Origin: CAYJPV01 sp964396055
GTDB lineage: Bacteria > Acidobacteriota > Vicinamibacteria > Vicinamibacterales > JAKQTR01
Reading direction: 5' to 3'
Assembly (NCBI GenBank): GCA_964396055.1
Contig: CAYNDV010000196.1
Span: 1 to 7,306 of the forward strand
Length of the DNA: 7,306 bases
The first letter of the stretch is position 1. The number at the start of each line of letters is the position of its first letter. A program made the position numbers and the translations under genes. The notes under the pieces are model-generated. The model did not search any database. It was not told the origin of the DNA and saw nothing but the letters and a program-made list of their open reading frames with translations. Below, piece by piece: positions 1 to 6,121 of this stretch.

Positions 1-1422
1 CACGTGATCGAGAACCTCAAGCTGAGCGAAAAGGCCGCCCGCGACGGCAAGAAGGTGACGAAGCGGAGGCCGCCGGAGCACAACTTCGTCAACTGGGACC
101 TGAACACGTTCAAGCGCCTCATCGCGGCGTCGCCCGAACAGCTGACGTCGCGCTTCCGGGTGTCGCACGGCATGCTGCTGAACGTGCTGAGCCGGCCGTC
201 GGACGGCTGCGCGGCCATGCGGCGCCTGATCCGCGACTCGCACGAGCCCGAGGGGGCGAAGGCGGCCCACCGCCGCCGGGCCTGGCAGCTGTTCCGGGCG
301 CTGGTCGCCCGGCAGATCGTCGAGATCATCCCGCAGACCGAGGCGGGCGCGAAGGTCCGCGTCAACGTCGACCTGCAGGACGACTTCTCGATGGACCAGA
401 CGCTGTCCCTGTACCTGCTGGAGACCATCCCCCTGCTGGACCCGACGGCGCCCGACTACGCGCTGGACCTGGTGACCCTGGTGGAGTCGATCCTGGAGAA
501 CCCGGAGATCATCCTGCGGCGCCAGCTCGATCGCCTCAAGGACCGGGCCGTGGCGCAGATGAAGGCCGACGGCCTCGACTACGACCAGCGCATGGCGGAA
601 CTCGAGAAGCTGGAGTACCCGAAGCCGCTCGCGGACTTCGTCTACACGACCTTCAACCAGTTCGCCGACAAGCACCCGTGGGTGGGCGAGGAGAACATCC
701 GCCCGAAGTCGATCGCCCGCGAGATGTTCGACACCTACAAGTCGTTCGCCGAGTACATCCTCGAGTACGACCTGGAGCGGGTGGAGGGCCTGCTCCTGCG
801 CCACCTGAACAGCGTCTACAAGGTGCTGAGCCAGACCGTGCCCGACACGGCCAAGACCGAAGACGTGTGGGACCTGGAGGTCTTCCTGCGCACGCTGCTG
901 AGCCAGGTGGATTCGAGCCTGGCCGACGAGTGGGAGCGGATGCGCGACCCGTCGTACCAGCCGCGCGGGGCCGGTGTGGCACGCGGGGCCCCGGTGCGGC
1001 CGCCGGCCGTGGCGGCGGGGCCGCCCGATGTCACCGCCGACCCCCGCGCGTTCACCGCCGCCGTGCGCAACCGGATCTTCACCCTGCTGCGCGCCTGGTC
1101 GATCGGGAACGCGCCGGGCGCGCTGGCGGCCCTGGATGCCGCCGGCGACGTGGACGGCGCGCCGTGGACGGCCGAGCGCCTGAAGGCGGCCCTCGACACC
1201 TACCGGGCCGATCACGACGGTCCGCGTTTCGATCCCGAGGCGCGCAACCTCCGCCACACCTACGTGTCGCGGGCAGCCGACGAGGACGCCTGGACCGTCC
1301 AGCAGATGCTCGTCGATGTCGAGGGCCACAACGACTGGGTGGCCGAGTTCGGCGTGGATCTGGCGGCGTCGCGCGCGGCCGGGACGCCCGTCGTGCAGCT
1401 GCGCCGCCTCGCCCCCCTCTGA
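1..1422 (+). CDS. DEAD/DEAH-box RNA helicase, DUF3516 C-terminal part (5' end outside window)
   Basis: This is the C-terminal ~473 codons of a Ski2-like superfamily 2 RNA helicase with the DUF3516 region, probably an RNA-remodelling enzyme of the cytoplasm. The frame is open from base 1. The GTG at 4-6 is best read as an internal valine, because 'H-[VE]-IENLK' follows the last helicase motifs in relatives as I recall them. The ATPase motor (Walker motifs, DEAD/DEAH, QxxGRxGR) should therefore lie upstream. Family landmarks seen are NFVNWDLNTFKRLIAA (~82-129), FRVSHGMLLNVLSRP (154-198), the RRLIRDSHEP stretch, TYPKPLA-like 'EYPKPLADFVY', HPWVGEENIRPKSI, and QVDSSLADEWERMRDP (~904-957). A Pro/Ala/Gly-rich linker (~958-1030) precedes a final domain with DPRAFTAAVRN and GHNDWVAEFGVDLAAS, also typical of the family. 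The C-terminus looks complete. The gene ends in TGA directly followed in frame by TAA, both inside the inverted repeat shared with the convergent gene. Family assignment is secure; the biological RNA target is unknown. Confidence 0.9.
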   Translation, partial: HVIENLKLSEKAARDGKKVTKRRPPEHNFVNWDLNTFKRLIAASPEQLTSRFRVSHGMLLNVLSRPSDGCAAMRRLIRDSHEPEGAKAAHRRRAWQLFRALVARQIVEIIPQTEAGAKVRVNVDLQDDFSMDQTLSLYLLETIPLLDPTAPDYALDLVTLVESILENPEIILRRQLDRLKDRAVAQMKADGLDYDQRMAELEKLEYPKPLADFVYTTFNQFADKHPWVGEENIRPKSIAREMFDTYKSFAEYILEYDLERVEGLLLRHLNSVYKVLSQTVPDTAKTEDVWDLEVFLRTLLSQVDSSLADEWERMRDPSYQPRGAGVARGAPVRPPAVAAGPPDVTADPRAFTAAVRNRIFTLLRAWSIGNAPGALAALDAAGDVDGAPWTAERLKAALDTYRADHDGPRFDPEARNLRHTYVSRAADEDAWTVQQMLVDVEGHNDWVAEFGVDLAASRAAGTPVVQLRRLAPL

Positions 1423-1423
1423 T

Positions 1424-1442
1424 AATCAATCCCGGATTGATT
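1424..1442. repeat. Nested palindrome, left copy (AATCAATCC-C-GGATTGATT)
   Basis: A 19-nt palindrome with 9-bp arms and a single central C lies inside the left arm of the large inverted repeat. With its partner at 1461-1479 it makes four alternating copies of AATCAATCC. The RNA or single-stranded DNA could therefore fold either as one long hairpin or as two small ones. Confidence 0.85.
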
Positions 1443-1460
1443 TATGCACCGGACTGCATA

Positions 1461-1479
1461 AATCAATCCGGGATTGATT
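1461..1479. repeat. Nested palindrome, right copy (AATCAATCC-G-GGATTGATT)
   Basis: This is the mirror partner of the 1424-1442 palindrome, with identical 9-bp arms and a central G. It lies within the right arm of the large inverted repeat, immediately 5' (plus sense) of the end of the convergent gene. Confidence 0.85.
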
Positions 1480-1480
1480 A

Positions 1481-4400
1481 TCAGGCGCCGCGGCTGCCGC
1501 GCAGGCGCTCGAGGTCGATCAGCTGTTCGATCGCCCGCAGCGTGAGCGCGTCCTTGTCCAGTTCGCGCAGCGGCGCCCACGCGCGGCGCAGCCCGCCCGA
1601 CAAGGCGTCCGGCAGAGTGCGCAGCCAGCCTTCAATCCGCAGGTCGACGAACTCCCGCTTCTCCTCGATGGTCAGCTCCCGCGCCAGCAGCAGCCGCCCC
1701 GCATCGTCGTGGTCCACGAGCGTCTGCAGCGCGGGCCAGCGGTCGCCGGGCCGCTCGGCGCACACGGCCAGGAACGCGCCCACGCCGGTGTCGCGGATGA
1801 GTTCGCTCTCGCGCGTGGCGGGACCCTCGTGCTCCTTGGTCTCGTCCCAGCTGTCGGCGTCCTCGGCGACGTAGCGGAGGTAGAGCATCGCGAAGAGGCA
1901 GGTCGGCGCGACCAGGTCGGTCCGCACCCGGACGTCGGCCCAGATGGCCGCCGCCGCGCGCAGGCAGACCCGGGCCGTCGAGTCGGCGAACCGCCGCCCG
2001 AACACCAGGGCCACCGAGTCGCGCACGAAGCACGGCAGCTCGCTGGCGAGGATCTCGCGATACCCGGGTGCGTGCCGGCCCAGCAGGACGGCGGCGCGCT
2101 TATCGAGGGCCGCCAGGTCGCTCACGACGGCCGGGAGCCCGAGCGTGGTGCAGCCGAGGTTGTAGTTGATCGCCCGCGGCAGCGTGACGCCCTCGGGCCA
2201 CGCGTCGCGCAGGTCCCGGTTGTCCGGGAGGTCGCGCCCGCCGCCCCATTCCTCCGGGTACTCCGGGATCGACCGTCCGTAGTTCACCGACCCCGTGGCG
2301 CGGATGCGCACGCGGGTCTGCGGCACCAGCCCGCCGAAGGGCGCCACCAGGGGCGCGATTTTCAGCAGCGTGGCGGTGTGGGCCCGGACGCCGGTGACGA
2401 GCAGGCGGCCCAGGGCGTCGCGATCGGCGGCGTTCACGACGGGGGCCGTGCGAGGCTGTGCGTGGGCGGACCGGAAGGCCGCAGCCAGAGCCGTCGCGTC
2501 TGCCGGGGCGTCGGCCCGGATGCCCTGCAGCGTCACGCCGTCGGCCCGGGCGAACTGCGCCAGGACGCCCGGGTGCGCGGGATCGAACCCGCCGCGGAAG
2601 CCGGCGCGGCCGGCACCGATGAGGAACCGGAGGGCCGGCGCCGGCTGGCCGAGGCGCCCTGCGTGGTCCGCCATGCGCCGCTCGGCCTCTTCGCGCCCGG
2701 CCACCATCAGCGTGTACGCCGCGTCGGTGGCGATCTTGCCGCTCTGCTCGGCCGTGTCGGACATGGCCACGAAGACGCGCACGGCCGTCGCCCCGCCGTC
2801 GAATCGCGTGGTGAAGACGTCGGTGGTCGGTGCCCCCTCGACGGCGTGATTCCGGGCGAGGGTGGTGTAGTAGGCCTCGAGCAGATCGGGGAGGCGCGAC
2901 AGTGCCCCGACATTCTCCACCAGCGGCACCAGGCGCACCCGCGCCGCGCGCGCCGTGATCGCTGCCCGCCGCTCGTCGGCGACGAGGGCGCACAGGTAGC
3001 GGTCCGCGCGGTCCGAGGCGGCGTCGAACAGCCCCTCCAGCGCCTGCAGGTAAAGCGTCCCGATCTTCACGAGGGCGCCGATGTCGGCCCGGGCATTGAC
3101 CTGCGGAATGCTCAGCTCGTGGATGGCGTTCTGCCCGGGCTCGAGGCCGAGGCGCGCGGCGGCCACCAGGAAGAGGACGTTGGCGCGCGCCACCGCCGCG
3201 AGGATCTTCGAGATCTTCTCTTCGTCCTGCTCGAGCCAGGGGTTCGGCACGCGGAACAGCAGGTGGCGGTCCTCACCCGGCACCACCCCGTGGTGCAGCA
3301 GCGCGAGCACCAGCTTCTCGGGCAGGTCGAGCCACTCGGGGCTGATGTGGCGGCCCTCGAAATCGACCAGGACCTCGTTGCACGGGCCCAGCAGATCGCC
3401 GATGGACTCCTCGAATTCCGCCCGCGCGTCGACGAACGGGTGCCACTCCAGGTATTCGAGGGCCGCCGTAGCGGCCCCGGCGCCGTCCGCGGGGCCGGTG
3501 TCGAGGGCGCGAGCGAGCTGTCCCGCGCGGTGGGCCGTGGAGTCGGGGTGCTTCGTGCCCGTCAGCCGCGGCTGATCGGGCCAGCCGCGCGCGGCGGCGG
3601 CGGCCCGCGCCGCGGAGAAGGCTGCGGGGTCGAGGCGGTCGAACGCGTCGTACCCCTCCGCCGTGGCCGTGCTCTCCCACACGAAGGCGGTCAACGAGCC
3701 CGCGGCCTGGCCGGCCGGCGCCGCCGGCGCGCTCGATCCGAGACGCCCCTGGCGCTCGATCCGGTCCCGGACGCGCGCCATGAACACCGCCAGCTCGCTG
3801 ACGTCCTTCGACCCGTACGACAGGCGCTGCCAGGTTCCGTACCGCTCCGGCTCACGGCCCGCGAACGCCGTGAACGGGATGCCGCCGACGCCCGCCGTGA
3901 GCAGGAAGTCGAACGCATCCACCGCCGTGCGCACGACGGCCCGTTCGCGCAGGCCGTGGCGGACGCGGTCGAACGCTTCGCCGACGATGCCGGGAAAGGC
4001 GAGCGGCGCGTAGAAGGTGCCGCCGAAGTCGGTGCGTTCGATGCCCAGCCCGGCCGCGGCGTCGGCGGCCGCGGCGATGAAGTCGCGGCGCTCGCGCATG
4101 TAGGGCGACGGCTGGCGGATGGCGGCCAGCGGGCTCTGGAGCGCCGCCAGGGCCCAGTCCTGCGCCAGCGTGGACGGCGTAGCCACGAGCCAGGCCGACA
4201 GGTTGGCGATAATCTCCCGGGCCCGCACGCCGCCCTGCCGGATCTGATCGGACATCACCAGCCAGCACGCGCGCGCGCCGGTGGACGCGCCGAACATGTC
4301 CATCTTGGACAGGCCCGACAGGGTCACGACCCAATCGCGCCACCCGGGATGCCCGAAGGCCGGGTTCACGAACGCGCCCACGTAGTCGAGCCGCTGGTAG

Positions 4401-5080
4401 ACCGAGTCGTAGAGCACGTAGACGCCGTGGCGGACCGCGATCTCGACCAGGGCTTCCACCAGCGCGCGCGGATACACCCGGCCCGTGGGGTTGTGCGGGT
4501 TGTTGACGATGACCATCGAGATGCCGCCCCGGGCGAGCAGGCGATCGAGCGCGTCGGGATCGGGCAGGAATCCCGGCGCCTCCGTGGGCAGCTCGACCAG
4601 GCGTTTGCCGGCACGCTCGATGAACCAGTCGTACTCCCAGCTGGGCCGGGGCACCACCACGCCCGAGCCGTCGGGCCCCAGCACTTCGAGGACCATCGCG
4701 AGCCCGGATCGCGTGCCGGGCGTGAACAGCACCTCGTCGGGCAGGAAGCTCACGTCGGTGGACGGGTAGTCCAGGCGGCCGTCGCGGTTGAAGAACGCGG
4801 CGATCTCCCCGCGGACATCCATCCGGCCTACCGCCGGCCCGTAGCTGTGCACGGTGTTGCGCGTGATGCGCTGCGCCGCGCGCACCACTTCGGGATGGGG
4901 CGCGAAGTCGGCGTTCTTGTAGTCGCCCTGCGTCAGGTCGAGGGCGCCCTCCTGCTGGACGCGCCGCGCGAAGGCCCGGACGAGCGGTTCGGGCGTGGCC
5001 AGGGCGCGGACCGACAGCGGCGGGGCGGCGGCCCGGTCACCGGAAGCGGCGGCAGGCACGATGGGACTGGGACGTTCCAT
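1481..5080 (-). CDS. Fusion enzyme: PLP aminotransferase (class I/II) + archaeal-type PEP carboxylase
   Basis: One uninterrupted 1199-residue frame joins two enzymes. Residues ~25-443 are a fold-type I PLP aminotransferase, residues ~448-462 a Ala/Gly/Pro linker, and residues ~463-1199 an archaeal-type phosphoenolpyruvate carboxylase. PEPC carboxylates PEP to oxaloacetate and an aspartate-type transaminase converts oxaloacetate plus glutamate to aspartate. The inferred role is one-chain anaplerotic aspartate synthesis in the cytosol. The start is ATG at 5080-5078, with GAGGA five or six bases upstream. A GTG 20 codons earlier (5140) keeps the frame but has no good ribosome-binding site. There is no signal peptide or membrane segment. 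The gene ends TGA-TAA inside the inverted repeat, and it is probably monocistronic within this window because it is flanked by a convergent and a divergent gene. Family calls rest on ordered motifs. The PEPC half is divergent and about 200 residues longer than the usual ~500-residue enzyme. The amino acceptor specificity cannot be read here. Confidence 0.85.
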   Translation of the reverse strand: MERPSPIVPAAASGDRAAAPPLSVRALATPEPLVRAFARRVQQEGALDLTQGDYKNADFAPHPEVVRAAQRITRNTVHSYGPAVGRMDVRGEIAAFFNRDGRLDYPSTDVSFLPDEVLFTPGTRSGLAMVLEVLGPDGSGVVVPRPSWEYDWFIERAGKRLVELPTEAPGFLPDPDALDRLLARGGISMVIVNNPHNPTGRVYPRALVEALVEIAVRHGVYVLYDSVYQRLDYVGAFVNPAFGHPGWRDWVVTLSGLSKMDMFGASTGARACWLVMSDQIRQGGVRAREIIANLSAWLVATPSTLAQDWALAALQSPLAAIRQPSPYMRERRDFIAAAADAAAGLGIERTDFGGTFYAPLAFPGIVGEAFDRVRHGLRERAVVRTAVDAFDFLLTAGVGGIPFTAFAGREPERYGTWQRLSYGSKDVSELAVFMARVRDRIERQGRLGSSAPAAPAGQAAGSLTAFVWESTATAEGYDAFDRLDPAAFSAARAAAAARGWPDQPRLTGTKHPDSTAHRAGQLARALDTGPADGAGAATAALEYLEWHPFVDARAEFEESIGDLLGPCNEVLVDFEGRHISPEWLDLPEKLVLALLHHGVVPGEDRHLLFRVPNPWLEQDEEKISKILAAVARANVLFLVAAARLGLEPGQNAIHELSIPQVNARADIGALVKIGTLYLQALEGLFDAASDRADRYLCALVADERRAAITARAARVRLVPLVENVGALSRLPDLLEAYYTTLARNHAVEGAPTTDVFTTRFDGGATAVRVFVAMSDTAEQSGKIATDAAYTLMVAGREEAERRMADHAGRLGQPAPALRFLIGAGRAGFRGGFDPAHPGVLAQFARADGVTLQGIRADAPADATALAAAFRSAHAQPRTAPVVNAADRDALGRLLVTGVRAHTATLLKIAPLVAPFGGLVPQTRVRIRATGSVNYGRSIPEYPEEWGGGRDLPDNRDLRDAWPEGVTLPRAINYNLGCTTLGLPAVVSDLAALDKRAAVLLGRHAPGYREILASELPCFVRDSVALVFGRRFADSTARVCLRAAAAIWADVRVRTDLVAPTCLFAMLYLRYVAEDADSWDETKEHEGPATRESELIRDTGVGAFLAVCAERPGDRWPALQTLVDHDDAGRLLLARELTIEEKREFVDLRIEGWLRTLPDALSGGLRRAWAPLRELDKDALTLRAIEQLIDLERLRGSRGA
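1484..3694 (-). other. Domain: archaeal-type phosphoenolpyruvate carboxylase (PEPcase_2) of the fusion
   Basis: Residues ~463-1199. Landmarks follow the archaeal PPCA order: TKHPDS (H511; family TQHPDN), VDFEGRH (573-576; family WDxEGK), LLFRVPNPW (R610; family LRVPNP), IHELSIP (family FEVILPM), VPLVE (E722; family IPLFE), and VFVAMSDTAEQSG (D775; family FLARSDPAMxxG). These continue with IGAGRAGFRGGF (R829; family MGSAPFRG), VTLQGIRADAP (family TVQSxFxYD), NYGRS (R936; family GYSRS) and LPRAINY (R969; family LPRAITF). The histidine, two acidic metal ligands and key arginines expected of PEPC are retained. The family arginine of ARSDP is Met773 here. About 230 residues follow LPRAI, against roughly 115 in typical archaeal enzymes. 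Assignment by motif order is good; catalytic activity is inferred. Confidence 0.8.
3752..5008 (-). other. Domain: fold-type I PLP aminotransferase (Aminotran_1_2) of the fusion
   Basis: Residues ~25-443 of the fusion, numbered from ATG 5080. Seen in order: LTQGDYKNADF near residue 49, HSYGPAVGRMDVRGEIAAFF (substrate-side Y-x-P/G motif), EVLFTPGTRSGLAMVL (cofactor-phosphate loop region), VPRPSWEY, and NNPHNPTG (193-200) with the PLP-ring asparagine N197. Then come YDSVYQR with D225 (pyridine nitrogen) and Y228 (PLP O3'), SGLSK with K259 (Schiff-base lysine), GAR with R270 (phosphate), and WQRLSYG with R419 (substrate alpha-carboxylate). All catalytic positions of class I/II aminotransferases are kept, so it should be active. 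Aspartate specificity is suggested only by fusion to PEPC. Alternatives are another keto-acid transaminase of the same fold. Confidence 0.88.
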
Positions 5081-5084
5081 GCGG

Positions 5085-5090
5085 GTCCTC
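5085..5090 (-). promoter_or_regulatory. Ribosome-binding site deciding the start of the fusion gene
   Basis: On the minus strand the sequence reads GTCGAGGACCCGC then ATG, which puts a GAGGA core at good spacing before the ATG at 5080. The GTG at 5140 is preceded by a C/G-only run without a purine-rich core, so the ATG is preferred. Confidence 0.6.
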
Positions 5091-5189
5091 GACGAGCCAG
5101 GGCCACCGACCGGCACAGGGGCACGGCGCGCAGGGCGCACCGGCAGCCCCGGGGGGCACGGTTCAGCAGCGGGAAGCCATCATGATAAC

Positions 5190-5212
5190 GGAGGGCCGGG
5201 TCCCGGACCTCC
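5190..5212. promoter_or_regulatory. Near-perfect palindrome, candidate operator
   Basis: Arms 5190-5200 and 5202-5212 pair at 10 of 11 positions around a central T. The pattern reads GGAGG-g-CCGGG, then T, then CCCGG-a-CCTCC. It lies next to the minus-strand TATCAT at 5187-5182, where a regulator could block transcription of the fusion gene. High GC makes short palindromes common, but this length is less expected. A transcription-factor site is inferred; the regulator is unknown. Confidence 0.35.
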
Positions 5213-5326
5213 CGAAATTCCCGCGTCTACCTGTTCGGCTTTGCCGGGTTTCTCCGCCCGGCGCGTTTCACGGGCGCCGACCGCCCGGACTCCGGTGTCT
5301 AACCTCGCAGGCGGGACGACAACGGC

Positions 5327-5332
5327 GGGAGG
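5327..5332 (+). promoter_or_regulatory. Strong Shine-Dalgarno of the ABC ATPase gene
   Basis: GGGAGG lies five bases before the ATG at 5338. This fixes the start there rather than at the in-frame ATG at 5182, whose extra 52 residues (rich in Pro, Arg and Gly) do not resemble an ABC protein N-terminus. Confidence 0.8.
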
Positions 5333-5337
5333 CGGCG

Positions 5338-6111
5338 ATGCTCGAGGTGCGGGCCCTGACGAAGTGGTTCGGCGGGCTGAAGGTCGTGTCCGACGTCAGC
5401 TTCACGGTGCGCGCCGGCGAGGTGCTCGGGTACCTGGGGCCCAACGGCTCCGGCAAGACGACGACGGTGAACATCGTCACCGGCCTGCTGCCGCCCACCA
5501 GCGGCGAGGTGCGCTTCGGTGGCCGGCCGATCGACGCCGACCTCGTCGCCTTCCGGCGCCACGTCGGGTGCGTGCCGGAGGAGCCGCACCTCTACCCATA
5601 CCTCAGCGGCCGCGAACACCTCGAGCTCGTGGCCGGCCTGCGGCAGATGAACCTGGCCACCGCCGCCCGGCGGATCGACGGCCTGCTCGAGCTGTTCGGT
5701 CTCGTCACCTACGCGGACACGTCGCTGTCGTCGTACTCGAAGGGCATGCGCCAGAAGGTGCTCATCGCCGCGGCGCTGCTGGCGGACCCGCCGCTCCTGG
5801 TGTTCGACGAGCCACTGTCTGGGCTCGACGCGACGTCGGCGCTGGTGTTCCGGCACCTGCTGCTGGAGCTGGCGGCGCGCGGCAAGGCGGTGCTCTACAG
5901 CTCACATTCCCTCGAGACCGTCGAGCGCGTGTCGTCGCGGGTGCTGGTGCTGCACCAGGGGCACGTCGTGGCCCACGACGAGGTGGGCCGCCTGCGGACC
6001 GTGCTGCAGCAGGGCTCGCTGGAGGCGGTCTTCCAGCAACTGGTCTGCGACGTCGACCCGGCGGTCACCGCGCGCGATCTCGTGTCGGCGATGACCCTCG
6101 GCGCCGCCTGA
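5338..6111 (+). CDS. ABC transporter ATP-binding protein (ABC-2 exporter type)
   Basis: This 257-residue ATPase subunit would energise the permease encoded ten bases downstream, at the inner face of the cytoplasmic membrane. Seen in order: Walker A GPNGSGKTT (34-42), the Q-loop region GCVPEEPHLYPYLSGREHL (~77-95) where the usual Gln is replaced by Glu as in many exporters of this subfamily, and the signature SSYSKGMRQK (131-140) in the degenerate YSKGMRQ form. Then come Walker B LLVFDEP (153-159), D-loop SGLD (161-164) and the switch histidine H190 in YSSH. Length is usual for a single nucleotide-binding domain. The start is set by a GGGAGG Shine-Dalgarno. The nearest relatives are ABC-2 (DrrA/CcmA/NatA-like) exporters. 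The substrate cannot be told from sequence. The ATPase is probably active, because no catalytic residue beyond the normal family variation is missing. Confidence 0.93.
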   Translation: MLEVRALTKWFGGLKVVSDVSFTVRAGEVLGYLGPNGSGKTTTVNIVTGLLPPTSGEVRFGGRPIDADLVAFRRHVGCVPEEPHLYPYLSGREHLELVAGLRQMNLATAARRIDGLLELFGLVTYADTSLSSYSKGMRQKVLIAAALLADPPLLVFDEPLSGLDATSALVFRHLLLELAARGKAVLYSSHSLETVERVSSRVLVLHQGHVVAHDEVGRLRTVLQQGSLEAVFQQLVCDVDPAVTARDLVSAMTLGAA

Positions 6112-6115
6112 GGAG
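6110..6115 (+). promoter_or_regulatory. Ribosome-binding site of the permease, overlapping the ATPase stop
   Basis: GAGGAG starts inside the ATPase TGA (6109-6111) and lies six bases before the ATG at 6122. The layout implies translational coupling of the ATPase and permease. Confidence 0.75.
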
Positions 6116-6121
6116 CCAGCC

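Larger units (their letters stand above)
1420..1483. terminator. Perfect 29-bp inverted repeat between convergent genes, probable bidirectional terminator
   Basis: Arms 1420-1448 and 1455-1483 are exact reverse complements, separated by the 6-nt loop CCGGAC. The arms are about one-third G+C in a ~70% GC neighbourhood, so the element stands out in composition. It spans exactly from the first base of the helicase TGA to the last base of the TGA of the minus-strand gene. Both genes end inside it with TGA-TAA. No T-tract follows the hairpin on either strand (plus: GGCGCCGCGG; minus: AGGGGGCGAG). It is therefore not a canonical intrinsic terminator, although a hairpin at a convergent junction would suit bidirectional termination or 3'-end protection. 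It could alternatively be a dispersed palindromic repeat (REP/MITE-like) that inserted here. The structure is certain; the terminator role is inferred. Confidence 0.7.
5081..5337. other. Divergent intergenic region between fusion gene and ABC operon
   Basis: About 257 bp without a convincing gene separates two divergent translation starts, so it must hold promoters for both directions. It contains a near-perfect 11-bp-arm palindrome (5190-5212) and a smaller inverted repeat GCCGGG/CCCGGC (5243-5248 and 5257-5262). On the minus strand TATCAT (5187-5182) is a one-mismatch match to a -10 box, placed about 100 bases before the fusion gene start, but no good -35 accompanies it. I see no convincing promoter for the ABC operon. 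Weak or lineage-specific promoters are likely. Confidence 0.5.

Noticed and set aside
678..1874. A plus-strand frame running from within the helicase through the inverted repeat
   Set aside because: The composition is Arg/Gly/Pro-rich and shadow-like. The repeat-encoded stretch LIINPGLIYA...CINQSGIDYQ appears nearly the same in both directions merely because the DNA is palindromic.
5081..5140. Upstream GTG start adding 20 residues to the fusion gene
   Set aside because: The added residues are low-complexity (Arg, Pro, Gly) and lack a Shine-Dalgarno, while the ATG at 5080 has GAGGA at good spacing.
1709..5185. A 1158-codon open frame on the plus strand opposite the fusion gene
   Set aside because: It is rich in Arg, Gly, His, Val and Pro with no family motif, while the minus frame shows two complete enzyme domains. 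Long antisense open frames are expected from the G/C third-position bias here.
5243..5262. Small inverted repeat GCCGGG/CCCGGC in the intergenic region
   Set aside because: Six-base GC-only arms are expected by chance at this base composition. It is mentioned in the intergenic entry but not called as a site.
5182..5337. In-frame ATG at 5182 as a start for the ABC ATPase
   Set aside because: It would add 52 non-conserved residues. The ATG at 5338 has GGGAGG five bases upstream and begins with the normal ABC opening MLEVRALTKWFG.
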